Translations under genes and position numbers: made by a program
Notes under the pieces: model-generated
Told to the model about the DNA's origin: nothing
Database searches by the model: none
What the model saw: the letters and a program-made list of their open reading frames with translations, nothing else
Origin: Branchiostoma floridae
Lineage: Eukaryota > Chordata > Leptocardii > Amphioxiformes > Branchiostomatidae
Length of the DNA stretch: 33,613 bases
NCBI RefSeq assembly: GCF_000003815.2
Contig: NC_049982.1
Location: forward strand, 19,765,947-19,799,559
Reading direction: 5' to 3'
Shown here: positions 10,366-19,004 of the stretch, piece by piece
Numbering within the stretch: position 1 is the stretch's first letter
Layout: each line of letters opens with the position of its first letter

Positions 10366-10730
10366 CCCTATCCAGACTGGGCTCTTTGGGCACCCCCTGG
10401 CTTGGGGGTGAGGTGCTCATTAGGGCCCCTTTGGTAATTTTAAATCGACTTACTGTACGATCACCAAATTTGCAGGTTGTGATATGTTTGTCAAGTTTTA
10501 TAATTCCTGACGTCATTAATTGATTTTTTGGCTAAAACGGCGAATTCCCATTATACCTAAATATTTTACACAAAAAGTTGATAATAAGGGTTTCTTATCA
10601 ATATCAAAGTGTTATAAGACTTCTGTTGTCAAAAGCCGACGTAACGACGTCAAAAATTACGTAAAAATGACGTCATCTGTATTTTAGCTATCCGCCATCT
10701 TGGATTATCAACCTTAAATGTCTTAAGGTA
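10366..10730 (+). mobile_element. piggyBac-like MITE remnant upstream of POMK
   Basis: Begins TTAA|CCCTATCCAGACTGGGC, closely like the left end of the complete element at 19273-19743. Further in it has TGACGTCA-type words, as that element also has. The right terminal repeat was not found. It begins about 95 bp upstream of the POMK start codon, so it may contribute promoter or 5' UTR sequence. Confidence 0.6.
10692..10701 (-). promoter_or_regulatory. YY1-like AAGATGGCGG site
   Basis: On the minus (POMK) strand this reads AAGATGGCGG, the YY1 core in the orientation it usually has just downstream of TATA-less start sites. It is about 420 bp upstream of the POMK ATG. A role in POMK initiation is a guess from position and motif. 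Confidence 0.25.
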
Positions 10731-10811
10731 CATATTTTTCAATATATAACTCTAAGATCCCATGAATATGGATCGCAAACGTTCACATGAATGTTTTCTG
10801 TAAGTACCTTA

Positions 10812-11331
10812 GGCCACAGCAAGTAAATTTTATGGATGACATCCTCTGCAGACTGCAAAAATAGTGCGATAGGGCGAAAAAAAAACAAGATGGCTACATT
10901 TTCAAAAATAGGCACCATAAAGTTGTGATGTCTGTTGTGAAAAGAATTTAAGGAACAAAACATGGTATCAGAGACAACAAAGCATTCATTCAGACATGTA
11001 CTGGTGTGGTAAAAGTGACATTAGTGTGGTAGATTTGCATCACCAACAAAGTTGGTAACCACACTCATGGCTTCCATATTGGTGTCACTTTTACAACTAT
11101 CCAATAACTTATGAATAAGTTTCATTTCTACAACTACAGTCCTGGGTACCTCGCAAATGTCACTTCTACAAGTGTAATTATTAGGCTACAACACACTATA
11201 TTTGCTCATTTTGGTACTTTATCGTCATGTTAACCATCCCTACAGAAAAAAAAATCTTGTTTTTTTTTCTGAAATCAGGCGAAAATTAATGCGCGCGCTG
11301 ATGTCATCCATAAAATTTACTTGCTGTGGCC
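10812..11331. mobile_element. Harbinger-type MITE (520 bp)
   Basis: The left terminal repeat GGCCACAGCAAGTAAATTTT is followed by ATGGATGACATC. The right end is its mirror, GATGTCATCCATAAAATTTA followed by CTTGCTGTGGCC. TTA is repeated at 10809-10811 and 11332-11334. It shares the ATGGATGACATC subterminal block with 8256-9130, so both belong to one family. No transposase is encoded. Confidence 0.9.
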
Positions 11332-11392
11332 TTAGACAATGTTGTACAAAATAAGATACTAATTATGCAAAAATACTAATTATGCAAATTCA

Positions 11393-11467
11393 CAATGATC
11401 CGTCAACCCCTTTTCCACCATCCTTTTGAAAGAGAATAACTCGGGAAGAGGTTGACGGATCATCGTG
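11393..11467. repeat. Imperfect hairpin with GATCCGTCAACC arms
   Basis: AATGATCCGTCAACC near 11394 pairs with GTTGACGGATCATCG near 11451. AATAACTCGGGAAG inside and TGATTTTTGGTATGTAG just after it echo the dispersed repeat family seen at 28.2 kb. Confidence 0.5.
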
Positions 11468-11629
11468 ATTTTTGGTATGTAGATAACTTCGGAGATGCCT
11501 TCCGTAAAGAGTTATTAATGCAAAACTTAGGCTAATTTGCATGATCAAGAAGCACAGTTTATTAAGTCACAGTATTTCATTACTACTATGTCATGTACAC
11601 GTCTACGTACGTCGTGCGATCGTCGCTTA

Positions 11630-11912
11630 AGGTGGGGTCACACCTGCGTATATATCTAAGTCCGTATGAGGCGCGCATGGGAGCATTTGTCTCCACCAGG
11701 CCCCACAGGTCGTTGTAAAAATGATAGAAATTGGACAAACGTAAACAGGTAACATGTCAGACGCGTTATCTGTGTATACTTCTCGGTCAGCTAACTCATC
11801 TGGCATGTTTTGTATCTATATTTGTCCAATTTGAACTATTTTTCACGCGACCTGTGGAGCCTGGTAGAGACTAAGAGCTTCATACGCACCTCAAACGGAC
11901 GTGACCCCATCT
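11630..11912. mobile_element. Fold-back Harbinger-like MITE (283 bp)
   Basis: The two arms of about 115 bp are inverted copies. The left starts AGGTGGGGTCACACCTGCG; the right ends GACCCCATCT. Both carry the CCACAGGTCG and AATTGGACAAA blocks. TTA is repeated at 11627-11629 and 11913-11915. The right arm lacks the CCTGCGTATAT piece near its end. Related ends occur at 698-826 and at both ends of 12095-13643. Confidence 0.85.
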
Positions 11913-12056
11913 TTACGACGTATGTAGCCCGCGCACTTACCAACCTAAAATTTACTTACCAACCTAAATATTAATTGGGCCATGCCCTCGGCTATTCTCT
12001 TTACGTCCTGTGTAGTTTGGTGTCATTTACATCATACTTTTCGTTCCCGAAAGCTG

Positions 12057-12092
12057 CCGACCGGGCCCCGGTTTAGAAATGTGGCATAGGTC
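12057..12092 (-). repeat. 650-bp dispersed repeat, copy B, distal fragment
   Basis: The reverse complement reads CTTAGACCTATG and AAACCGGGGCCCGGTCGG, the same end as copy A (about 2230-2262). It is cut off from the rest of copy B (13646-14363) by the inserted element at 12095-13643. Confidence 0.8.
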
Positions 12093-12094
12093 TA

Positions 12095-13643
12095 AGCCGG
12101 GGTCACACCTGCGTATATTTGTAAGTGCGCATGATTTCCGCATGAAATTTTGTCAATACGCGGCCGAACGCCCAACATTTGGAATTTTTTTGGAATAAAT
12201 TAAATTGTACGTCGAGCCCATCTGGCGTTTGAATTACGACTTCAGCGTTTTCATTTCGCATGAGATGCGTATGATTGCATCTGAAATGCGCAACAGAATT
12301 TTTCGTACTGCGAATAGATTCGTATGGGGTACGTATGTTGGGCGTATTCCGGACGCACACAACGTCTACCGACCGCATGCCTGACGCACCTGGTGCTAAC
12401 TGCATTCCAAACGCATTTCAGGTGTGTCAGAGGAACAGTTTCTGTTACATATACTTTTGTTTGCGAGCATTGCCAATAGAGTATTTTTGTTAGAGGAACA
12501 CTTTGTACTACGTATGCTTTTGTTTACAGGCAGTGCAAGTAGAACATTGACAAGTAAACAGTGAAGAGGTTTTTTTTATTCATTTGCGAAGCAGTGAAGC
12601 AGTGACACTGTGNNNNNNNNNNNNNNNNNNNNNNNNNNNNNNNNNNNNNNNNNNNNNNNNNNNNNNNNNNNNNNNNNNNNNNNNNNNNNNNNNNNNNNNN
12701 NNNNNNNNNNNNTATCATCTTAGTATTTCAACTACTATAAAAATCACTTCTCATACACACCACAAAACGTATTCAAGATCTTTATCAAACACGTAAATTA
12801 AACAATTATGAAACCTTACGCCCTCTTTCAAAGTTGTAATATGGCTCTATATTGCACCTTTATATCATGTGGTTCTACACACAAAAAAGTAGTATTTTCA
12901 GCGAATTAAGTCAAATATCTGTTACACAAAATGGCACGTGTGTCACACAAATTGACCCAGTGCTTGAGCAGGTTCCTCTACATCTTCCGTTCCCTGGAGG
13001 CTCTGTTGGGACCAGTTACATTCATGGTGTCCTGCAAGTTGTGACCATCTCTCCATGCCCCCGGTACAAATTCGTCGGTCCTGGCCTGGATCTGCCATCT
13101 TGAGATAATTTTTTTTGTCTGGACTCAGATGCACCTTCGTATTTATTCCAAGTCTGGAGTGTGCGTCGATCACGCTATCAGTACGCGTAGTATGCGCAAC
13201 GCGATCGCAGAACGCACGGTACTAAATCGTGTACTATGTGTGCATTCGTTATACGGTCGCTCATGGTGCGTTTTGTTTGCGCTGTAAGCACGCTGTGTAC
13301 TCGCAATACCGCGATATCCGCGTATTACAGCGTATAAAGCGCAAACATGTAGCGTCTTCATAGCGCAATCGACCGACGTGGGACCACTGTATTGCGCATC
13401 TATAACGTTTTGGCCACCAAACTGCGTACAAATGATAGTTTTGTACATGTCCAAAACTATCAGGCGAACTGGGCGTATATTTTCGTTTGCCTGTTTTACG
13501 TGAAACTTTCTAAAAACGATTCAGATGCGTTTGAGGTGCGACTTGTGCGGGCGGCCGCGTATTGAAGAAATTAGTCAAAATGTCGAAAAATGTCAAAACG
13601 GAACTCCTGCGGCTAGAAAATATACGCAGGTGTGACCCCACCT
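12095..13643. mobile_element. 1.55-kb non-autonomous DNA transposon nested in a repeat
   Basis: The ends are inverted: AGCCGGGGTCACACCTGCG at the left and CGCAGGTGTGACCCCACCT at the right. Subterminal similarity continues into AATACGCGGCCG blocks on both sides. The family is that of 11630-11912. It interrupts copy B of the 650-bp repeat at the position where copy A reads GGTCTAAGATTGTGC (complement strand). The target duplication looks like an imperfect TTA/CTA or TAA. The interior holds a 100-N gap (12613-12712), a diverged direct repeat of about 65 bp (AGAGGAACA units near 12429 and 12494) and CpG-rich sequence (13160-13480). No transposase was seen, although the gap could hide sequence. 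Confidence 0.82.
12613..12712. other. Assembly gap (100 N)
   Basis: A run of exactly 100 N, the usual placeholder for a gap of unknown size. Confidence 0.99.
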
Positions 13644-13645
13644 TT

Positions 13646-14363
13646 AGGTTGCGCATGCATGCTGTCAGTTGAGCTACAGGGACGCCCTTGATATGATTTT
13701 ACTATCTGTATGTGTTCATGTATTCTGTCAATCCACTTTGTCGTCCTTGGCATTGCCCGGTTACTGACACCAGAGATCAACCTTTGCCTCACGCCAGACC
13801 CCGTGTACACATGTGCCAAGGGCGTGAACTTTGGGGGCATCAAATTCTCATTTAGATAGATCATAGAGCTCTTTAACGTGACGAATGATAGATTTAATGA
13901 TTTTCTGTAATTTGCTTTTCAAGCAATAAGTCTGTGTTCCTGTGAAGACGCCGCACGAGTTGCTACGCGTGAGAGCACCGTTGCCACGCAGCACGCTGTA
14001 ACAATAATTTTAACAAACTTGCAAAGACAGCCAAGTAAATAGCTGTTAGAGATAGGATTTAACTTGACTTCAAAAGCAACTAATTAGATTTCCTCATTAA
14101 TCTTACCTCTAATCACGGCAGTAAATCAGTGAGTTTTGGGACACCAGGTACAAAGAGAACAACGTGGAAAGTTACCCATAGGCTGTTGCCTTGTTCCTTA
14201 GCCAAACAGGTCGCTAAAAACTACTATATTTTATTGAACTCCCACTCAATTAGGGATAATCATTATAAATCGCGATCTGACTTTAGCTGCACCCAAGAGA
14301 GGAAAGCTATCAAAATTCTCACGCACTTGCCGCACAAGTAGCCCAACTTTTTCAGTCCGACTT
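13646..14363 (-). repeat. 650-bp dispersed repeat, copy B, main part
   Basis: This is the inverted counterpart of 1612-2240, aligning from GCATGCATGCTGTCAG to TTCAGTCCGACTTA. The two copies are about 12 kb apart and flank the POMK gene in opposite orientations. No long open frame is shared, so the element looks non-coding. Confidence 0.85.
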
Positions 14364-15108
14364 ACGGGTGACAGCCAAACTGTAAGTTAAGCATATCATT
14401 TTTCTCGTTAATCCGTATTGATATACTTTTGCTAATGTCTGCATCCGTACTTCTTTTTAGAAAGCAACCAAGGGCTATGCGTATGTGTATGTTAATGTGT
14501 ATTTTTAACGTTGGTAAAGCATAGGCCTCCGCAGGTAAAATAACGGGAAGTCTACAATTATGGCAAAAACATTGCAGAAGATGATTTTTCAAAGTAATGT
14601 AACGAGAATAAATAGATAAACACCTTTTAGAACGTTTGGGGTGAAGTCTTCTTTTGGAACGGTTGTTTTGGAAGTTACGGCGCGGTCATATTCAACGTAG
14701 GTCACCGAACGATTATGGTGCTGTAGAATTTCTGAGGAAGATGTGACAGAAATTACCACTGACAAGGATCTAAGGCAGCCTTTCCCGTAATAAGTCAGCT
14801 TAATTTGGCAGGACTATCCAGAGAATGCCATCATTTGCGATGATTTTATTTCGTACGATGAATGCAGCAGTGTACACGTGGCCTAGCAATAACTCAGCAT
14901 GCAAGAGCGGTTATAAAATTGTTACCTTGCACAACAGTGCATCCGGCCTTGATCTAAGGAAATTTTCTAAACTAGCTAAAGGAAGTTTATTGGAGATAGA
15001 ATCACGTGCACACAATGGCATAATTCATGAAAATAAGGATGTCTATATGGAGAAATTACTATTTTAATTCAGCGAGATACGTCAACTAAGACATGACGGA
15101 TTATACCA
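14364..15108. other. Unassigned intergenic DNA
   Basis: No gene, repeat partner or regulatory motif of note was recognised. The 80-codon open frame at 14825-15067 has no recognisable features. Confidence 0.4.
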
Positions 15109-15206
15109 GCAGTAGCCAAAGTGTAGCCTTGAAAACCCAAGTGCAGGCCAGGCAGACGGCAGTAGCCAAAGTGTAGCCTTGAAAACCCAAGTGCAGGCCA
15201 GGCAGA
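15109..15206 (+). repeat. Near-perfect 50-bp tandem duplication
   Basis: GCAGTAGCCAAAGTGTAGCC begins at 15109 and again at 15159. The second copy matches for 48 bases before diverging. Near identity implies recent origin or an assembly artefact. Confidence 0.9.
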
Positions 15207-16130
15207 AGGGTCGCCTTAAACCCACCCTGTCCGCCTACCATTGTCCAAGACAGACGGATGCCAAAAAAAACTGGAAATTTTAATTGGAAAAGGCATTATT
15301 CTGCTATGTGATAGGTCCCGTCCCTTAAGCTCACCTTCCTTTGTGGGTGCTACAATTTAGTATCACTGTGATTTTCGCTATCTCAATAAGACATTCCCCA
15401 TTCTTCTTTAGACTGACTTCTACAGCGCGCTACCTGGACTATCAGCAGAATTTCTCTTTTTTTTTTCTAAGCGTGGGTAGTTATTTTGGCAATTGTAGAG
15501 GCGTGACTTTACAGCTGTTCGTCCTATGTGAAGGTCTTTGGTTTGGGGCTAATTCCGATTCGATTTTTATCTAAATGTTCTTACAGTTACTGTCTCTTTC
15601 TTCCTGCAGCATACACAAGTGGTTTAGTATCGAAAAAAGCTATTTCTTGCATTCTATTGCGGTTTAGATGAAAACAAGATAAACAGAGCATATTACTCCA
15701 ACCAAAGGTGTTAAGAAAGCACATAAAATTGCTACTCCGACACGTCAGAATAGCAATTCAAGTTCTTTTCTAAAAATTGTACTTATATCAAACTCAGGTA
15801 GGCGGCGCTTCTCATCTTGCAAAATGTGAGCGATGTTTCTTGAGGCGTTGCTAGGAAACGGAGTGACTTGAGACGGAAATGTTTTAAGAGGTTATTGGGC
15901 AAGTATTCTTTTCTTTGCCAAGTTATCTTGATGATCAATGGAATTAAGGTCTCGTTCCTGTATTACTCCAAGGGGGCACTCACAAGGAATCCCTTCCAAA
16001 ATATAAATTGGGTCCCAAAATCGTGTGATTATGTAGATGATAAATTGCCTTTTATAGCCCCCATGTCATGTAAAATACACTATGCCGCCTTATTTTCTAT
16101 TATGTTAGATTAGTATACTCATGTAGATAG
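15207..16130. other. Unassigned intergenic DNA with an X-box-like site
   Basis: GTTGCTAGGAAAC at 15847-15859 resembles an RFX X-box. No gene was recognised. Confidence 0.4.
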
Positions 16131-16210
16131 TTCGTAGTTGCTAGTAATACATGCTACTTGCCATACATTGTACCTGATACAATCGTTGTGCAATAAACTT
16201 GACTTGACTA
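16131..16210 (+). mobile_element. Probable LINE/SINE 3' tail
   Basis: Ends with CAATAAACTTGACTTGACT (16191-16209), a polyadenylation-like signal followed by a short tandem CTTGA repeat. This form of 3' end is common on CR1-type LINEs and SINEs. No coding part remains. Confidence 0.4.
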
Positions 16211-16339
16211 TAGAATGGATTTGAGATGAAAGGTTGTGTCATCGCGAACCTGTAATAGTAGGAAGCATCCACTATACACCTACCCACAACATAATAATCA
16301 ACAGCAAGTCCAGGTGCAAAAGCTTGACCTACACCATTA

Positions 16340-16785
16340 CTCTCCAAGCAGAGATTAGGCTACGGCTGTTTTTTTTATTTTGCTGTGTCCAACCTAATAA
16401 AATACAAAATAGAAAGCCCGATAAAAACGACTAAAACACGAGTTCGGAGACCTCGTGCCTCCATGAAATATTCTGGTTATGCAAATGACTTTGATATTTG
16501 CATAATTAATGCTTGCTTATGTACACCTTTCACCAACTTACACAGGTCACTGTATAGACAGCCCTTGACCTTCGTCTTCCCAACCCCTACCCATATACCA
16601 AATATCATCGTAGTCCATCAAGAGGTTCTCAAGTTATGATGACCACAAATATCCGGAAACACAAACACACAGACACACACACAGACACACACACACAGAC
16701 AGACACACTAAAAACTACATCTCCATTTTTCATGGAGGTACAAAACGTTGAAAAAGCAGCCGGAGCCTAACCTCTGCTTGGAGAA
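16340..16785. mobile_element. Tc1/mariner-like MITE (446 bp)
   Basis: CTCTCCAAGCAGAG at 16340 and the inverse CTCTGCTTGGAGAA ending at 16785 form terminal repeats that extend through TTAGGCTACGGCTG and its mirror. TA flanks each end (16338-16339 and 16786-16787). Inside it carries a copy of the hairpin/GGTATATGGG repeat family (16510-16740, minus orientation) with an (ACACAG)n microsatellite at 16660-16710. Confidence 0.75.
16510..16740 (-). repeat. Dispersed repeat with TACCTCCATG hairpin
   Basis: The complement reads TACCTCCATGAAAAATGGAG (a small hairpin), then a TGTGTCTG-rich microsatellite, then ATAACTTGAGAACC and TGATATTTGGTATATGGG. The order matches the blocks at 18300-18440 and, without the hairpin, at 1255-1345 and 28190-28800. 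Confidence 0.65.
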
Positions 16786-16824
16786 TACTCTCTCTCTCGG
16801 CTTTTCTTCGCTGACGAAGATCGT

Positions 16825-17427
16825 CTAGGGTTGTTTCCCACGTCTGTTGCAGGCGCGCTGGTGGCTGATGAGCCCTATCCGTGACAGGCAGACTCGGCCG
16901 CAGCGGCTGCAGGTCAATGCTGGGTCTGTAGTTGGAGCCGTGACTTTGCGGGTCTTCCTCCTGCTGCGCTTCTCTACAAGGGCAGCTTTGCGGTTCTTCT
17001 CAAAAGTTGAGACTGACTGGTTTACAGTGTGTCGCCAAGCCTCACGTTCAGCAGCAAGGACTGGCCACTGGTGGAGGTCAATGTGGCAAGAAGCCAGAGA
17101 TTTCTTCAGAGAGTCTTTGAATCTCTTCTTCGGTGCTCCCCTGTGGCGGTAGCCGGTGGAGAGTTCGCCGTAGAGGACAATCTTTGGTAGACGATGATCC
17201 TCCATTCTTGAGACATGACCTGCCCAGCGTAACTGCGTCTTCATCAAGGTGGCCTCGATGCTGGGGATCTCTGCTTGCTCCAGGACTTCAACGTTGGTGA
17301 TGTAGTCACTCCAGTGTATGTTGAGGATGGTGCGAAGACATCGTTGATGAAACCGTTCTAGGAGACGCAGGTGGTGTCTGTATGTGACCCATGACTCCGA
17401 GCCATACAGAAGGGTCGTCAATACCAC
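16825..17427 (-). pseudogene. LINE ORF2 C-terminal region with zinc-finger-like tail
   Basis: An open frame of 200 codons encodes LLYGSESWVTYRHHLRLLER, then TQLRWAGHVSRMEDHRLPK and a basic stretch. It ends in a C2H2-like finger, CSRCGRVCLSRIGLISHQRA followed by C (Cys-x2-Cys ... His-x-x-x-Cys). This region follows the RT in many APE-type LINEs. It is open on this side of the gap; the rest of the element is broken. Confidence 0.8.
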
Positions 17428-17490
17428 GGCTCTGTAGACACTGACTTTTGTGGCTATCTTCAGGTGCTTGTTGTTCCAAACTCGGCTGTA

Positions 17491-17590
17491 NNNNNNNNNN
17501 NNNNNNNNNNNNNNNNNNNNNNNNNNNNNNNNNNNNNNNNNNNNNNNNNNNNNNNNNNNNNNNNNNNNNNNNNNNNNNNNNNNNNNNNNN
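17491..17590. other. Assembly gap (100 N) inside the minus-strand LINE
   Basis: Exactly 100 N. The missing piece corresponds to the region between the RT thumb and the C-terminal domain. Confidence 0.99.
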
Positions 17591-17606
17591 ATCAGAGGAA
17601 ATAGTG

Positions 17607-18299
17607 CTAAACAGGTAGGTAAACAGGTGGAACTGGCTTCAGTTCTGAATCATCAATCATGATGCGAGGTGGGTGGTATATCTCCTGTGGAGCTGGTTGG
17701 TGGAGAACTTCTGTCTTTTTCAGGCTGATTTCGAGACCAAACAGTCTGACTGCCTCCGCAAAGCAGGAAGTTACACGCTGCATGGCAGTCTCAGAATGTG
17801 TCACAAGGGCAGCATCATCAGCGAAGAGTAGCTAAAAGTATGAGTTGCTCTAGGGTCTTGGTATGGGCCTGTAGTCGCCTCAAGTGAACCAGGCTACCAT
17901 CCATGCGGTATCTTATGTAGATGCCGTCTTCGTCGCCGAGATCTTCTGTGGCCTGTTGGAGCATCACACTGAAGAAGATGGTGAAGAGGGTTGGGGCTAA
18001 GACACATCCCTGTTTCACCCCGTTGGTGATCGGGAAGGACTCTGAAAGGTCGTTCCTGCTTCTGACCTGACCACGCTGGCTCTCGTGCAGCTGGATGACC
18101 ATGCTGAGGAACTTTGGTGGACAACCTAGGCGCTCCAAGATCTGCCATAGGCCTTTCCTGCTCACTGTATCAAAGGCCTTCGTCAGATCCACGAAGGTGA
18201 CGTATAGACCCTTGTTCTGTTCACGGCATTTTTCCTGGAGCTGCCTGAGCACGAAGACCATGTCGGTGGTGCCCCTGTTAGCTCTGAAGCCACATTGGC
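17607..18299 (-). pseudogene. LINE reverse transcriptase core, frameshifted
   Basis: In translation order this gives QCGFRANRGTTDMVFVLRQL, then motif A (FVDLTKAFDTVSR), motif B (NGVKQGCVLAPTLF), and after a frame change near 17833 motif C as LLFADDAALVTHSE, continuing to ISLKKTEVL. The catalytic aspartates of motifs A and C are present but in different frames, so the copy is dead. It ends shortly before the assembly gap. Confidence 0.85.
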
Positions 18300-18440
18300 T
18301 TAGAGAATACTACACCATCACCAATCCATCTACCAAAAACCATTGCAAACCTTCCAGCCGTTCTTGACATGTACCCCACATAATCTCCAGAGTGAAAACA
18401 GTATGGCAACAATACCTCCATCTTCATGGAGGTAAAACAT
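18300..18440 (-). repeat. Dispersed repeat with TACCTCCATG hairpin, second copy
   Basis: The complement reads TTACCTCCATGAAGATGGAG, then GTCAAGAACGGCTGG, then ATGGTTTTTGGTAGATGGAT and GGTGATGG. It abuts the truncated 5' end of the minus-strand LINE. Confidence 0.6.
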
Positions 18441-18802
18441 AACAACTGCAGAAAACATGATTGTATGGATTCCACTTCACATTCTGGCGTAAGCGAATTT
18501 TTACGTAGACATATTTTCCCATTTTGTTGAATGCATATAGCCCATGACTGAATATTTCACGGAGGTATATGTTCTAGAGACTATATCTTTAGGAAAGAAA
18601 ACCCTTATACATCTTGGTTACATGAGATTGAATTGTCTAGTTACAATAGCTTTAAAGTAATGCATCAAGACACGAATATCATTACTCACATATTTATCTT
18701 TCGTTCAGTCATGATTTCTAAATCAGCCTTGATTTCTTTGGACGGAACGTGGCTCCAATATGTACTCAACTCAGTACTCGAATCTCCTTTTTTATCTTAC
18801 AG
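18441..18802. other. Upstream region of the GalNAc-transferase gene
   Basis: No gene was recognised. TTTTTTATCTTACAG just before 18803 looks like a splice acceptor, which suggests an untranslated first exon further upstream. None could be placed. Confidence 0.4.
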
Positions 18803-18813
18803 GGTGTGCCCAA

Positions 18814-19004
18814 ATGAAAGGGGGAACAAGGCAACTGCTCCTGTTTCTAGCAGGATACTCTGTGGGCTTTGTTTCGTTTGTTTTATTCTCAGATGTCATG
18901 AGAGTCCACGTGGGAAAAAACGTCTCGCCAATAGTTGTGCAATCAAAAACAGACACAATGGTGGCTAACAACATCCCTTATACTCTAAGGGGAGACTTTC
19001 TGAA
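18814..19004 (+). CDS. B4GALNT-like exon 1
   Basis: Residues 1-63 plus two bases. The ATG at 18814 opens [15 protein letters not shown], a signal-anchor. The donor is CTGAA|GTAAGT. An in-frame ATG at 18760 would add 18 residues, but a good acceptor lies between the two, so 18814 is preferred. Confidence 0.85.

Larger units (their letters stand above)
16800..18299 (-). mobile_element. Non-LTR retrotransposon fragment (APE-type, RT to C-terminus)
   Basis: A minus-strand LINE fragment covers the reverse transcriptase core and C-terminal region, interrupted by the gap at 17491-17590. The 5' side starts within the RT (QCGFRANRGTTDM) and the endonuclease is missing, so it is 5'-truncated. The clade was not assigned; the C-terminal RWAGHVSRM block resembles RTE/BovB-like and related invertebrate elements. 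Confidence 0.85.

Noticed and set aside
12852-13103. 83-codon frame as a gene next to the first gap
   Set aside because: It lies wholly within the nested transposon and has no recognisable features.
18760-18813. Upstream in-frame ATG as the start of the GalNAc-transferase
   Set aside because: A strong polypyrimidine-CAG acceptor at 18802 falls between it and the ATG at 18814, and the added residues are unlike a signal-anchor start; it is not formally excluded.
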